In this document: positions 1 to 8,712 of the stretch, in pieces
Layout of the letters: every line of letters begins with the position of its first letter
Numbering within the stretch: position 1 is the first letter of the stretch
Origin: Pandoraea commovens
Lineage (GTDB): Bacteria > Pseudomonadota > Gammaproteobacteria > Burkholderiales > Burkholderiaceae
Length of the DNA: 64,000 nt
Direction of reading: 5' to 3'
NCBI RefSeq assembly: GCF_902459615.1
Contig: NZ_CABPSA010000002.1
Span: 856,872-920,871 of the forward strand
Made by a program: the position numbers and the translations under genes
Notes under the pieces: model-generated
Told to the model about the DNA's origin: nothing
Databases searched by the model: none
The model's input: the letters and a program-made list of their open reading frames with translations, nothing else

Positions 1-557
1 GCATGGTGTTCCAGGAGTACGCACTGTTCCCGTGGATGACCGTGGCGCAGAACGTGGCGTTCGGTCTCGAAATCAAGGGCATGAAGCGCGCCGAGATCAA
101 CGAGCGCGTGAACCTGCTGCTCGGCAAGCTCAACCTGCGCGAGTTTCGCGACCGCTATCCGCGCGATCTCTCGGGCGGCATGCGTCAGCGCGTGGCGATT
201 GCCCGCGTACTCGCGCTCGACAGCCCGATCATGCTTATGGACGAGCCGTTCGGCGCGCTCGACGCCCTCACGCGTCGCACGTTGCAGGACGAGTTGCTGC
301 GCATTTGGGAGGAATTCAGGAAGACGATCATTTTCGTCACACACAGTATCGAGGAGTCGATCTATCTGGCCGACCGGGTCGTCGTCATGACGTACCGGCC
401 GGGCACGGTCAAGCGGGACGTGGTCATCGAACTACCCCGTCCGCGCGACACGGCAGGCAGCGAATTCAATGAATTGAAGAAGGAGCTGGCCCAGATGGTG
501 ATGGAGGAGCAAATGCGCTTTGCGCAAAGCGAGATTCGCGGCGTCACCGCGGATTAA
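1..557 (+). CDS. ABC transporter ATP-binding protein, nitrate/sulfonate/taurine type (5' end outside window)
   Basis: C-terminal part (about 184 residues) of an ABC importer ATPase of the NrtD/SsuB/TauB family, which energises uptake of small anions such as nitrate, sulfonates or taurine. The window opens just before the Q-loop (VFQEYALFPW). The signature LSGGMRQRV, Walker B with D-loop (LMDEPFGALDALT) and H-loop (THSIEES) follow in order. Walker A and roughly 80 N-terminal residues lie upstream of the window, since family members are usually about 260 residues. The permease and binding-protein genes must lie outside, so the substrate cannot be told. The 44 bp gap to dctA holds a short GC stem but no U-tract, so read-through into dctA is possible. 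Confidence 0.93.
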   Translation, partial: MVFQEYALFPWMTVAQNVAFGLEIKGMKRAEINERVNLLLGKLNLREFRDRYPRDLSGGMRQRVAIARVLALDSPIMLMDEPFGALDALTRRTLQDELLRIWEEFRKTIIFVTHSIEESIYLADRVVVMTYRPGTVKRDVVIELPRPRDTAGSEFNELKKELAQMVMEEQMRFAQSEIRGVTAD

Positions 558-601
558 TAAGAAGGGCGGTGGCTTGCCCCGCCGCCTGAAGAGGAAACAA
601 C

Positions 602-1888
602 ATGCAAACCCAGACCAAAAAACCCTTTTACCGCATCCTGTACGTGCAGGTGCTGTTTGCCATTGTCGTCGGCATTCTGCTCGGGCACTTCCGGCCCGAT
701 CTGGCCGTCGAGATGAAGCCGCTCGGTGACGCGTTCATCAAGCTCATCAAGATGATCATCGGTCCGGTGATCTTCTGTACGGTTGTGACCGGTATCGCCG
801 GTATGGAAGACATGAAGAAGGTCGGCCGCGTTGGCGGCAAGGCGCTGATCTACTTCGAAGTCGTCTCGACGCTCGCACTCGTGATCGGCCTGGTCGCCAC
901 GCACGTGCTCAAGCCGGGCGCTGGCTTCAATGTCGACATCAGCACGCTCGATCCGAAGGCAATCGCGGGCTACGCCGCGAAGGCTGCACACGGCGACACG
1001 TTCACCGACTTCCTGCTGCACCTGATTCCGAACACGATCACCGACGCGTTCGCCAAGGGTGAAATCCTTCAGATCCTCGTGATCGCAATCCTGTTCGGCG
1101 CAGCGCTGGGCATGATCGGTGAGCGTGGTCGCGTGGTGACGGGCTGGATCGACAGCGTGTCGGGCGTGCTCTTCCGTGTTGTGCACATCATCACCAAGGT
1201 CGCTCCGCTGGGCGCTTTCGGTGCGATGGCCTTCACCATCGGCAAGTACGGTATCGCCTCGCTGGTGCCGCTCGCCAAGCTGATGGGTACGTTCTACCTG
1301 ACGTCGTTCCTGTTCGTGATCGTCGTGCTGGGTCTGATCGCCAAGTTCACCGGCTTCTCGATCTTCCGCTTCCTCGCGTACATCAAGGAAGAACTGCTGA
1401 TCGTGCTGGGTACGAGCTCGTCGGAAGCTGCGCTGCCGCACCTGATGGAAAAGATGGAAAAGGCCGGTTGCTCGAAGTCGGTGGTGGGTCTCGTGATCCC
1501 GACCGGTTACTCGTTCAACCTTGACGGCACGAACATCTACATGACGATGGCCGTGCTGTTCATCGCACAAGCGACGAACATCGACCTGACCTGGGGCCAA
1601 CAGCTCACGCTGCTCGCCGTGGCGATGCTGACGTCGAAGGGTGCTTCGGGCGTGACCGGCGCAGGCTTCATCACGCTGGCCGCAACGCTGGCTGTGATCC
1701 CGACGATTCCGGTCGCCGGGATGGTGCTGATTCTCGGTATCGACCGCTTCATGAGCGAATGCCGTGCGCTGACGAACATTTGCGGCAACGGTGTCGCGAC
1801 GATCGTCGTGTCGGCCTGGGAAAAGGAACTGGACCGCAAGAAGCTGGCCGAAGCCATGTCGGGCAAGCAAGGTCCGGAACTGGCCTGA
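602..1888 (+). CDS. dctA: C4-dicarboxylate/proton (or sodium) symporter DctA
   Basis: Inner-membrane symporter of the DAACS family for succinate, fumarate and malate; 428 residues, the normal length. The sequence shows the family's serine-rich re-entrant loop ([17 protein letters not shown]) followed by the NLDGT motif ([15 protein letters not shown]), and many hydrophobic segments. The start is set by the purine-rich GAGGAAAC just upstream. It is followed, 191 bp later, by dctB and dctD on the same strand, the two-component system that normally activates dctA through sigma-54. I do not see a convincing -24/-12 element in the 44 bp before dctA, so its promoter may lie further upstream or differ. 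Confidence 0.96.
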   Translation: MQTQTKKPFYRILYVQVLFAIVVGILLGHFRPDLAVEMKPLGDAFIKLIKMIIGPVIFCTVVTGIAGMEDMKKVGRVGGKALIYFEVVSTLALVIGLVATHVLKPGAGFNVDISTLDPKAIAGYAAKAAHGDTFTDFLLHLIPNTITDAFAKGEILQILVIAILFGAALGMIGERGRVVTGWIDSVSGVLFRVVHIITKVAPLGAFGAMAFTIGKYGIASLVPLAKLMGTFYLTSFLFVIVVLGLIAKFTGFSIFRFLAYIKEELLIVLGTSSSEAALPHLMEKMEKAGCSKSVVGLVIPTGYSFNLDGTNIYMTMAVLFIAQATNIDLTWGQQLTLLAVAMLTSKGASGVTGAGFITLAATLAVIPTIPVAGMVLILGIDRFMSECRALTNICGNGVATIVVSAWEKELDRKKLAEAMSGKQGPELA

Positions 1889-1990
1889 CGGCCGGCGGCA
1901 GGGGCGGGCGGTGCTGCGCGTGATGTGTTTCGCGCGACACTGCCGACCGGTTCGCCGGCTCCCTGCCAACCTGTATCGACCGTACGTTCG

Positions 1991-2044
1991 CCACCGGGCG
2001 GCGCGGCACAGGCACAATAGCGCCTGAGCTTCGCCGCCCGGTGG
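1991..2044. repeat. 13-bp perfect inverted repeat between dctA and dctB
   Basis: CCACCGGGCGGCG at 1991-2003 is repeated in perfect inverted form at 2032-2044, separated by 28 bases. It lies about 100 bp after the dctA stop and 35 bp before the dctB start. It could be a long-loop terminator or mRNA stem shielding dctA from dctB, or an operator. No good U-tract follows (TCCTTT). Confidence 0.6.
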
Positions 2045-2079
2045 TCCTTTGAGCATCTCACGCAACACCTTGTGCCCCA

Positions 2080-4089
2080 ATGGCCACCCCGCACGACAAC
2101 ACGATCCGCGCCCGCCACGCCCACGGCAGTCACGCACCCCAAGGTGCCGCTGCGCCCGTGAGCCATAAGGACGGGAAGGACGCAGTGGGCAATCGGCGCG
2201 ACGAAGTCCCCATCGATCTCGAGAGGACCGTCCCGATGCGCCGTTGGTCATGGATCGTCGTCATGTTGCTGGCGAGTGTCCTGTTTTGCTGGTTGACGTA
2301 CGCCCTGAGCTGGCAGCGGGGTGTGGCCGACCTGCGCGTGAATGCCGGCGCGCGCGTCGAGCGTTACGCAGGCAGCCTGCGTAGTACCGTCGACCGCTAC
2401 GAATTTCTTCCGTATCTGCTCTCGCTGCACCCGTACGTGCACGACCTGTTGCTCAATCCGAAAGACAAGGCCGTCGTGCAGCGGGCCAACGATTATCTGT
2501 TCGACGTCAATCAACGCGCCAAGGCATCGGCCGCGTACGTGATCGACGCGAACGGTCTGGCACTCGCCGCGAGCAACTGGCGAGAGAAGGCCACGTTCGT
2601 CGGACAGGAGTACCGCTTTCGTCCGTATTTCATCGACGCTATCAAAGGTGCTTTCGGCCGCTTTTACGGTGTGGGGACGACCTCCGGTGAGCCAGGGTAT
2701 TTCGTCTCACAGCCGATTCTCGTCGATGGTCAGATCCACGGCGTGGTCGTGGTAAAGCTGAACCTGGAGTGGTTCCAGCGCGCGGGGGCAGATGCCTCCG
2801 AGCCCGTTGTCGTGGCCGACGACCACGGCGTGATTTTCCTGTCGTCCGAGCCGCGCTGGCAATATCGTTCGCTCACGCCGCTCGCCCCGGCCGTGAAGGC
2901 CGCGCTCGACAGCACGCGCCAGTATTACAACCAGAACGTCACGCCGCTCGCATGGAGCGAGGACGAACGGCTCGATGCCGACGGCGAGGTCGTGACGGTG
3001 CACGACGGCAGAGGCGTGGGCAAGAACCGGCGCTTTCTCGCCGTGCAGCGCAAGCTGGGCGAGCCCGACTGGACGCTCATGTACTTCGCGCCGCTCGATC
3101 AGGTGATCGCCAATGCACGGATCGCGGCGGTAGCCGCGGCGTGTCTGGCGGCGTTTACTTGTTTGCTGGGCGTGGCGTGGAATCAGCGACGTCAGCGTGT
3201 GCGCGACATGCTCAAGAGCCGCGAACTGTTGCAGTCCGCCTATGCCGAACTGGGCGAGCGTGTCGCCGAGCGCACGGCCGATCTGCAATCCGCCAACGAG
3301 CGTTTGCAAACGGAAGTGCAGGAGCGCTCGCGCACCGAACACGAATTGCGCGAGGCACAGAGCGAACTCGTGCAGGCATCGAAACTCGTGGCGCTGGGGC
3401 AGATGGCCGCCGGTATCACGCATGAACTCAACCAGCCGCTCTCGGCGCTGCGCAGTTTCTCGGACAATACGCGCGTGCTGATCGAGCGCCGTGAGTACGA
3501 CGCCGCGCAGGAGAACCTCGAAGCCATCGCGTCGCTCACCGACCGTATGGGCAAGATCACCGGGCAGTTGCGTCTCTTTGCGGGGCGCGCGCGGCGTGGT
3601 GACATGGAAGCTTCGGTGCAACGAGCGCTGGACAATACGCTGATGCTGCTGCGCGTACGTCTGGCCGGTATTCAGGTGACGACCACCTTCGCGCGCGGCC
3701 TGGACGATGTGCAGGTGGCGTGCGAGGGCTTGCGCCTTGAGCAGGTGTTGATCAATCTGGTCGGTAACGCCATCGACGCCGTGGTGGGGGCAGCTCACCC
3801 GCAAGCCTCGCCGTCGATATGGATCGACGTGGACGCGGACGACCTGTGGGCGCGCATTTATGTGCGCGACAACGGGCCGGGCATTTCGGAGGCACATATG
3901 CCGCGTCTGTTCGAGCCGTTTTTCAGTACCAAGGAGGGCGGTCAGGGCATGGGGCTCGGACTCGCAATTTCGTCATCCATCGCACAAGAGAACGGCGGCC
4001 AGTTGGTCGCCCGCAACGTTCCGGGCGGTGGGGCTGAATTTCTCGTGACGCTGCGCCGCGTGCAACGCACCGGCGCGACAATCGCATGA
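2080..4089 (+). CDS. dctB: C4-dicarboxylate sensor histidine kinase DctB
   Basis: Membrane sensor kinase that detects external C4-dicarboxylates and phosphorylates DctD. Of 669 residues, about 1-55 are a polar N-terminal extension. A membrane helix at about 57-77 and another near 348-368 bracket a roughly 270-residue periplasmic double-PAS (Cache) sensor. A coiled-coil linker (about 375-430) leads to the H-box (GITHELNQPLS, His448), the N-box (LINLVGNAIDAV), and the G1/F/G2 ATP-binding motifs (YVRDNGPGI, LFEPFFSTKE, GMGLGLAIS). An internal ATG at 2236 would remove the extension, so the start is uncertain. The stop overlaps the dctD start as ATGA, so the pair is translationally coupled. Confidence 0.94.
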   Translation: MATPHDNTIRARHAHGSHAPQGAAAPVSHKDGKDAVGNRRDEVPIDLERTVPMRRWSWIVVMLLASVLFCWLTYALSWQRGVADLRVNAGARVERYAGSLRSTVDRYEFLPYLLSLHPYVHDLLLNPKDKAVVQRANDYLFDVNQRAKASAAYVIDANGLALAASNWREKATFVGQEYRFRPYFIDAIKGAFGRFYGVGTTSGEPGYFVSQPILVDGQIHGVVVVKLNLEWFQRAGADASEPVVVADDHGVIFLSSEPRWQYRSLTPLAPAVKAALDSTRQYYNQNVTPLAWSEDERLDADGEVVTVHDGRGVGKNRRFLAVQRKLGEPDWTLMYFAPLDQVIANARIAAVAAACLAAFTCLLGVAWNQRRQRVRDMLKSRELLQSAYAELGERVAERTADLQSANERLQTEVQERSRTEHELREAQSELVQASKLVALGQMAAGITHELNQPLSALRSFSDNTRVLIERREYDAAQENLEAIASLTDRMGKITGQLRLFAGRARRGDMEASVQRALDNTLMLLRVRLAGIQVTTTFARGLDDVQVACEGLRLEQVLINLVGNAIDAVVGAAHPQASPSIWIDVDADDLWARIYVRDNGPGISEAHMPRLFEPFFSTKEGGQGMGLGLAISSSIAQENGGQLVARNVPGGGAEFLVTLRRVQRTGATIA

Positions 4090-5438
4090 TGTACAAGAAC
4101 CTCCAGATCCTATTTGTCGAAGACGACGAACTCGTGCGGCGTGCCACGCTGCAAAGCCTGCAACTCGCCGGGCTCGATGCCTTCGGACTTGCCTCGGCAG
4201 AGGCGGCGCGAGAGCGCATCACGCCGGACTTCGCCGGTATTGTCGTGTCGGACATTCGTCTGATCGGCATGAGCGGGCTCGAATTGCTCGCGCATCTGCG
4301 TCAGCACGCGCCGGAAGTGCCGGTCATTCTCGTCACAGGTCATGGCGATATTTCGATGGCGGTGCAAGCCATTCGCGACGGCGCTTACGACTTCATCGAG
4401 AAACCCTTCGCGCCGGACCGTCTGATCGAGTCGGCCAAGCGTGCGCTGGAAACGCGCAAGCTCATGCTGGAGAATCAGGCGCTGCGTCGTGAGTTGGCGG
4501 AGCAGGGCGGACGCGCCTCGCGCATCATCGGACGTAGCCCGTCGATGGAGACGTTGCGCACGTTGATCGCCAACGTCGCCATGACGGATGCCCCGGTGCT
4601 CATCAACGGCGACACCGGCACCGGCAAGGAGCTGGTCGCGCGTAGTCTGCACGAGTTGTCGCGTCGCCGCGATGCACCGTTCGTCGCGCTGAACTGCGGC
4701 GCATTGCCCGAGGCGATCTTCGAGAGCGAGATGTTCGGTCACGAGGTCGGCGCGTTTACCGGCGCGGCGAAACGTCGTATCGGCAAGCTGGAACATGCGT
4801 CGGGCGGCACGTTGTTTCTCGACGAGATCGAGAGCATGCCCGCCGCGTTGCAGGTGAAGTTGCTGCGCGTGTTGCAGGATGGCGTGCTGGAGCGCCTCGG
4901 ATCGAACCAATCGATTCGTGTGGACTGCCGCGTGGTGGCGGCCGCCAAGGGCGACATGGAAGCGCTCGTGCGCGAGGGGACGTTCCGTCGCGACCTTTAC
5001 TACCGTTTGAACGTGGTGACGCTTGCGCTGCCACCGCTGCGCGAGCGTCGTGAAGACATCCTGCCGCTGTTCGAACATTTCATGCTCGATGCGGCCGTGC
5101 GTTACGGACGCCCCGCGCCGGTGGTGTCGGACCGGATGCGTCAGGAGTTGCTGCAGTCGGACTGGCCGGGCAACGTGCGCGAGTTGCGCAACGCGGCCGA
5201 CCGTCTGGTGCTGGGTGTGGCGAGCGCGCCCGAAGGGGAGTCGCTCGCACCGCTGCCGCTCAAGGAGCAGGTGGAACGGTTCGAGCGGGCCGTGCTTCAG
5301 GAGGCGCTGGAACACAGCAAGGGCAACGTGGCAGCGACGGCCGAGGCGTTACATGTGCCGAAGGCAACGCTGTACGAAAAACTCAAGCGCTACGGCTTGC
5401 ATACGCGCGGGCACGGCGAGGGGGGAGACGGGCGCTGA
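4086..5438 (+). CDS. dctD: C4-dicarboxylate response regulator DctD (sigma-54 activator)
   Basis: NtrC-family activator of sigma-54 promoters, partner of DctB, expected to switch on dctA. 450 residues in the usual three-part order: receiver domain (acidic pocket EDDE, phospho-acceptor Asp56 in VVSDIRLIG), AAA+ domain with Walker A GDTGTGKE (about 174-182), the GAFTGA sigma-54 contact loop (222-227) and Walker B GTLFLDE (241-247), and a C-terminal Fis-type helix-turn-helix (GNVAATAEALHVPKATLYEK). The start codon overlaps the dctB stop. All catalytic motifs are intact. Confidence 0.95.
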   Translation: MMYKNLQILFVEDDELVRRATLQSLQLAGLDAFGLASAEAARERITPDFAGIVVSDIRLIGMSGLELLAHLRQHAPEVPVILVTGHGDISMAVQAIRDGAYDFIEKPFAPDRLIESAKRALETRKLMLENQALRRELAEQGGRASRIIGRSPSMETLRTLIANVAMTDAPVLINGDTGTGKELVARSLHELSRRRDAPFVALNCGALPEAIFESEMFGHEVGAFTGAAKRRIGKLEHASGGTLFLDEIESMPAALQVKLLRVLQDGVLERLGSNQSIRVDCRVVAAAKGDMEALVREGTFRRDLYYRLNVVTLALPPLRERREDILPLFEHFMLDAAVRYGRPAPVVSDRMRQELLQSDWPGNVRELRNAADRLVLGVASAPEGESLAPLPLKEQVERFERAVLQEALEHSKGNVAATAEALHVPKATLYEKLKRYGLHTRGHGEGGDGR

Positions 5439-5511
5439 GTCGTTGTTGGCGCGTTTCAGTTCCCGTATCCCCGGCATCCCAGGTATCCCCCCTATCGACG
5501 TCGCAGTGAGG

Positions 5512-6243
5512 TCAAATCAGGTCGACCTTTCCGCTACCGAGGCGGTACACGCCGCCTATGATCTTTAGCGCGCCTTTCGCCTCCGCATCTCGCAAGATGG
5601 TCGACGCGGCACGCAGCGCGCTCACGTTATCCGACACGTTTTGCGAGACGGCTGCTGCCAGTCGGTCGGGTGCCTTATCGACTTTGCGCACCGTCGGCAG
5701 CATTTGTTCAACGATAGCCTGGATGCTGCCCGGATAGGTCGTCCCTTTGGTGTGCGCGCTGAGTGCGGCATCGACGGCGCCACATTTGTCATGCCCCAGC
5801 ACGACGATGAGCGGCACCTTGAGCACAGCGACGGCGTATTCGAGACTACCGGTCACGTCGGTGCTGACGATATTGCCCGCGACGCGCGTGGTGAACAGGT
5901 CGCCGCGCACGCTATCGAATGCGTACTCCGGCGCGACGCGCGAGTCTGCGCAACTCAGCAGCGCTGCATAAGGGTTTTGTCCTTCCGTGAGCGCTTTACG
6001 CTCGGACGCGAAATCATGACGACGCATGAGCCCGGCGACATATCGCGCGTTGCCCTCTTTTAGTCGGGCGATGGCGTCGTCCGGTGAGACGATGTTATGC
6101 GGTTTGGGGGGCGTCTTGGCAGCCCAAGCGGAGGTCGAGATGCTGCTCGTCAATCCTGTGATCGTGGCGGCCAATGCACTCGAACCGCGAAGGAAAAGAC
6201 GTCGCGTCGAAGGTTGCGCCACCGGGGATTTCGTCTCGCACAT
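5512..6243 (-). CDS. Beta-carbonic anhydrase with Tat export signal
   Basis: Zinc enzyme interconverting CO2 and bicarbonate; 243 residues from the chosen start. The start at 6243 is preceded by AGGACGG and opens a twin-arginine leader (STRRLFLRG, Arg14-Arg15, then a hydrophobic stretch ending near AWA), so this copy should be exported folded to the periplasm. The beta-class zinc site is complete: Cys98-x-Asp100-x-Arg102 (CADSR) and His151-x2-Cys154 (GHDKC). It ends about 75 bp from the convergent dctD. Most bacterial beta-carbonic anhydrases are cytoplasmic, so the leader is the notable feature. Confidence 0.92.
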   Translation of the reverse strand: MCETKSPVAQPSTRRLFLRGSSALAATITGLTSSISTSAWAAKTPPKPHNIVSPDDAIARLKEGNARYVAGLMRRHDFASERKALTEGQNPYAALLSCADSRVAPEYAFDSVRGDLFTTRVAGNIVSTDVTGSLEYAVAVLKVPLIVVLGHDKCGAVDAALSAHTKGTTYPGSIQAIVEQMLPTVRKVDKAPDRLAAAVSQNVSDNVSALRAASTILRDAEAKGALKIIGGVYRLGSGKVDLI

Positions 6244-6486
6244 CTTGCACCGTCCTAAAAGCAGGTATTGGGGGGAGATGCATTTTTGCATGCGTCTTGT
6301 CCGGTGAATTGCCACCGGTTGTGCGACGTTTTGAGTGCATCGCCGGGACAAGATGTACCGGCAAGTGTTTGAGACTTTGCGTCCGTCCCGACGCGCTGAG
6401 AAATTTGGGAAGTTGCTTGCGTATTTCGTCCCAGTCTTCTGCTTTTGTGCAATGACGGGCGAACAATGCATGTGCTGCCGGAAAAC

Positions 6487-6521
6487 AAAAAGCGCCCTAT
6501 ACGACTATAGGGCGCTTTTTT
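6487..6521 (-). terminator. Bidirectional intrinsic terminator downstream of the thioredoxin-like gene pair
   Basis: A 15-bp perfect stem (6487-6501 with 6506-6520, 4-base loop) carrying A- and T-tracts on both sides. It lies about 50 bp beyond the stop of the minus-strand TlpA-like gene and can work in both directions. The rest of 6244-6568 (about 325 bp) holds only the upstream region of the carbonic anhydrase gene; no further gene is seen. Confidence 0.9.
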
Positions 6522-6568
6522 GTCTTCAGAGAATCGCGCGGGTGGTGTCCCGCAATCAAGCCGATGAT

Positions 6569-7093
6569 TTAGGCTTGTTTTGCGAGTGCGGTCTCGATGA
6601 GTTTGTTGAGTTCCGCATACTCGGGCTCGCCGACGTATTGCTTGAGCACCTTGCCGTTGCGATCCACGACGAACGTCGTCGGCGTGAGCTGGACGTTGCC
6701 GTATTGTTTGGCGACGCTGCCGTCGGAGTCCATTGCGACCTTGAACGGCAACTGACGCGACTGCGCGTAGTTCATCACGTACATCGGCGGGTCATAGCTC
6801 ATGGCCACTGCGACAAACTCGAGCCCCTGGCCTTTGTACTTCTCGTACGTCTTCACCATCGTCGGCATTTCCTTCATGCACGTGACGCAGCTCGTCGCCC
6901 AGAAGTTGACCAGATAAACCTTGCCCTTGAGTTGTTCGGTGCCGAGCTTCTGACCCGAGAGCAGCGTGAACGTCGCTTCGGGCGCACGCTTCTGACCGGC
7001 GAACGTGAAGTACGCGGCGATCGCCACGGCGGCGATAACCACGACGGCGAGGATCTTGCCGATGGGAGACTTGCGGGAGGTCGTAGCGCTCAT
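6569..7093 (-). CDS. TlpA-like membrane-anchored thioredoxin-fold protein
   Basis: Thiol-disulfide oxidoreductase of the TlpA/ResA family, 174 residues, held in the inner membrane by an N-terminal helix (about residues 12-33) with the thioredoxin fold outside. The active site is Cys69-Val-Thr-Cys72 within NFWATSCVTCMKEMP, and the cis-proline loop is TPTTFVV. Such proteins reduce disulfides in the periplasm, often for cytochrome c or oxidase maturation. The gene follows another exported thioredoxin-like gene on the same strand (98 bp gap) and ends before a strong terminator, so the two probably form one transcript. Confidence 0.88.
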   Translation of the reverse strand: MSATTSRKSPIGKILAVVVIAAVAIAAYFTFAGQKRAPEATFTLLSGQKLGTEQLKGKVYLVNFWATSCVTCMKEMPTMVKTYEKYKGQGLEFVAVAMSYDPPMYVMNYAQSRQLPFKVAMDSDGSVAKQYGNVQLTPTTFVVDRNGKVLKQYVGEPEYAELNKLIETALAKQA

Positions 7094-7191
7094 GACACAG
7101 CCGTGTGGGTAGTGGAGTTCGTTGGGGGGGCAGAGATACGCCGTTTTGACGTCGATCCGCCCTCGAATTGCCACCGATTCTACTCTGAATC

Positions 7192-7923
7192 TCAGCGCGT
7201 CGTGGCGCCGCTGCCCGGGTGCAGACGGGTGCGTCCGCGTTCGATGGCGTCGTCGAGATACGCGCCGTAGAAGTCCGGCAGACCTGCGCCGATCAACGGG
7301 TCTGCGACGGGGCGTCCGCTGGTATCGAGGAACAAAACCGTCGGCGACACCTTGACGCCATGGGCACGCGCCCACGCAACGCCGGTGGTCGTCGTGCCAT
7401 CGAAATTGCGCACGGGTGTCGTGCTGTCCATGCCGATTTCGCGCACTTCATATTTGCCGCTGCGCACGAGCGGGGCCAACTCACGTTGACGGATCGGGCC
7501 GCAATAGACGCAGTCCCGCAACGACACGAGCACGATCAGCGGCGCGTCGAGCGAGGCCGCGCGACGCGCGTGCGCCGCGAAGTCGGTAGCCAGCGGCACG
7601 GCCGCCTGCTGTTTGGCCGCTGTCTTGTTGTCGAGCGGTTTTGCCGCCGCGCCCTCATGCGGATAGGTGACGCCGGTTGCCTGTGCGAGAACCAACGTCG
7701 AGGCGGGGGACGTCGGGTGTCCTACAGACGGGTTGACGCCGTCGTTAGCGCTTGGCGTGCCTGGTGACGCGAAAGCGGTGACCGTCGCGATGATCGGCAG
7801 TGTGATCACAGCGCTGGCGATCAGGGACTTCAGCGCCCGTGCGCGTCCCATCGCCCGCGGTAAAGCAGCCGGGGCCGTTGGGGCGGACGAGGTAAGGGAC
7901 TCGGGAGCGCAGGCGTGTGTCAT
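7192..7923 (-). CDS. Exported thioredoxin-family protein
   Basis: 243 residues from the start at 7923; an alternative start at 7851 would leave the membrane or signal segment (SLIASAVITLPIIATVTAFA) right at the N-terminus, and neither start has a strong ribosome site. After a low-complexity linker comes a thioredoxin-like domain with Cys-Val-Tyr-Cys (LRDCVYCGPIRQREL) and a cis-proline loop (VSPTVLFLD). This resembles SoxW/DsbC-side thioredoxins that act in the periplasm. It is transcribed with the TlpA-like gene downstream and divergently from the lipoprotein gene at 8022. The specific partner is not evident. Confidence 0.75.
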   Translation of the reverse strand: MTHACAPESLTSSAPTAPAALPRAMGRARALKSLIASAVITLPIIATVTAFASPGTPSANDGVNPSVGHPTSPASTLVLAQATGVTYPHEGAAAKPLDNKTAAKQQAAVPLATDFAAHARRAASLDAPLIVLVSLRDCVYCGPIRQRELAPLVRSGKYEVREIGMDSTTPVRNFDGTTTTGVAWARAHGVKVSPTVLFLDTSGRPVADPLIGAGLPDFYGAYLDDAIERGRTRLHPGSGATTR

Positions 7924-8021
7924 GCCGCAGATGATACCGGGAACCGCGCCGTGCCGTTTTTCCCTGCTGCACCGCATGGCGGATAATGGCGGCTCCCCTT
8001 TCTCCAACCTCACTGACGTCT

Positions 8022-8570
8022 ATGAACCGCGTTGTCCGTGTCTGCGCTCTGCTTGCCGTGACCGTCGCGACCCTCGTGATGGCCGCGTGCTCCCCTCGCT
8101 ACGATTGGCGTGAGGTCCACGACAAGGATGGCGCGTACGCCGTGACCTATCCCGCCAAGCCGACGCAAGACGAGCGCGAGGTGAAGTTCGCCTCCGGGCC
8201 GCTGCCGATGCGCATGCAGGCCGCGCGCGTCGACGCTGCGCTCTTCGCGGTGGGTGTGGTCACGCTTCCCAGCGATGACGCCACGCTGCGCCAGACCGTC
8301 GTCGACGAACTGCAACACGGCTTGCTTGCCAATGTGAACGAGCGGCAGGTGTCGCCCTCGCAAGTGATGGTGCGTCAGGCGGGCGATGCGCCGTCGCTTC
8401 CCGGCATGGCGGTCTCTGCGCAGGGCATGGCGAGCGACAAAGCGGAACGCTACGTCTCTGCCCGTTTCGTCGGACGTGGCAACCACGTCTATCAGGTTGT
8501 CGTCATGGGAACGAAGGCACCCGGCAAGGAACAAGTCGACCAGTTTCTGGACTCTTTCACGCTGGAGTGA
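8022..8570 (+). CDS. Putative lipoprotein of unknown function
   Basis: 182 residues. The chosen ATG opens a lipoprotein signal (hydrophobic segment ending in a VMAAC lipobox, modified Cys at about residue 23), predicting a lipid-anchored periplasmic or outer-membrane protein. The mature part has no motif I recognise; its phrases (YAVTYPAKPTQ, HVYQVVVMG, QVDQFLDSFTL) recall small bacterial proteins of an alpha-beta fold also seen in PsbP/MOG1-like domains, but that is only an impression. Transcribed divergently from the thioredoxin-like gene. Function unknown. Confidence 0.75.
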   Translation: MNRVVRVCALLAVTVATLVMAACSPRYDWREVHDKDGAYAVTYPAKPTQDEREVKFASGPLPMRMQAARVDAALFAVGVVTLPSDDATLRQTVVDELQHGLLANVNERQVSPSQVMVRQAGDAPSLPGMAVSAQGMASDKAERYVSARFVGRGNHVYQVVVMGTKAPGKEQVDQFLDSFTLE

Positions 8571-8712
8571 GTCGAGGCGTACAAGTCCTCGTCACGGCGA
8601 CGCGAGTTACGAGCGAGGAACAGATCGCCCCGTTTCCTGATTCGTTCGTGTTTGTGCTGGGCACCTCCTGCTATTCCTCCGTCTGCGCTTGGCTGCGAGT
8701 GGGTATCGTCGT

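Noticed and set aside
558-601. Sigma-54 promoter directly before dctA
   Set aside because: TGGCTTGCC looked promising, but the GG/GC spacing is not 10 bases and the -12 half is absent.
554-2251. 565-codon open frame opposite dctA
   Set aside because: It lies antisense to dctA and the start of dctB, has the Arg/His-rich composition of a shadow frame in GC-rich DNA, and has no ribosome site. Similar long antisense frames opposite ptsI (19448-21139), amtB (12819-14006) and the M16 genes (60868-63752) were dropped for the same reason.
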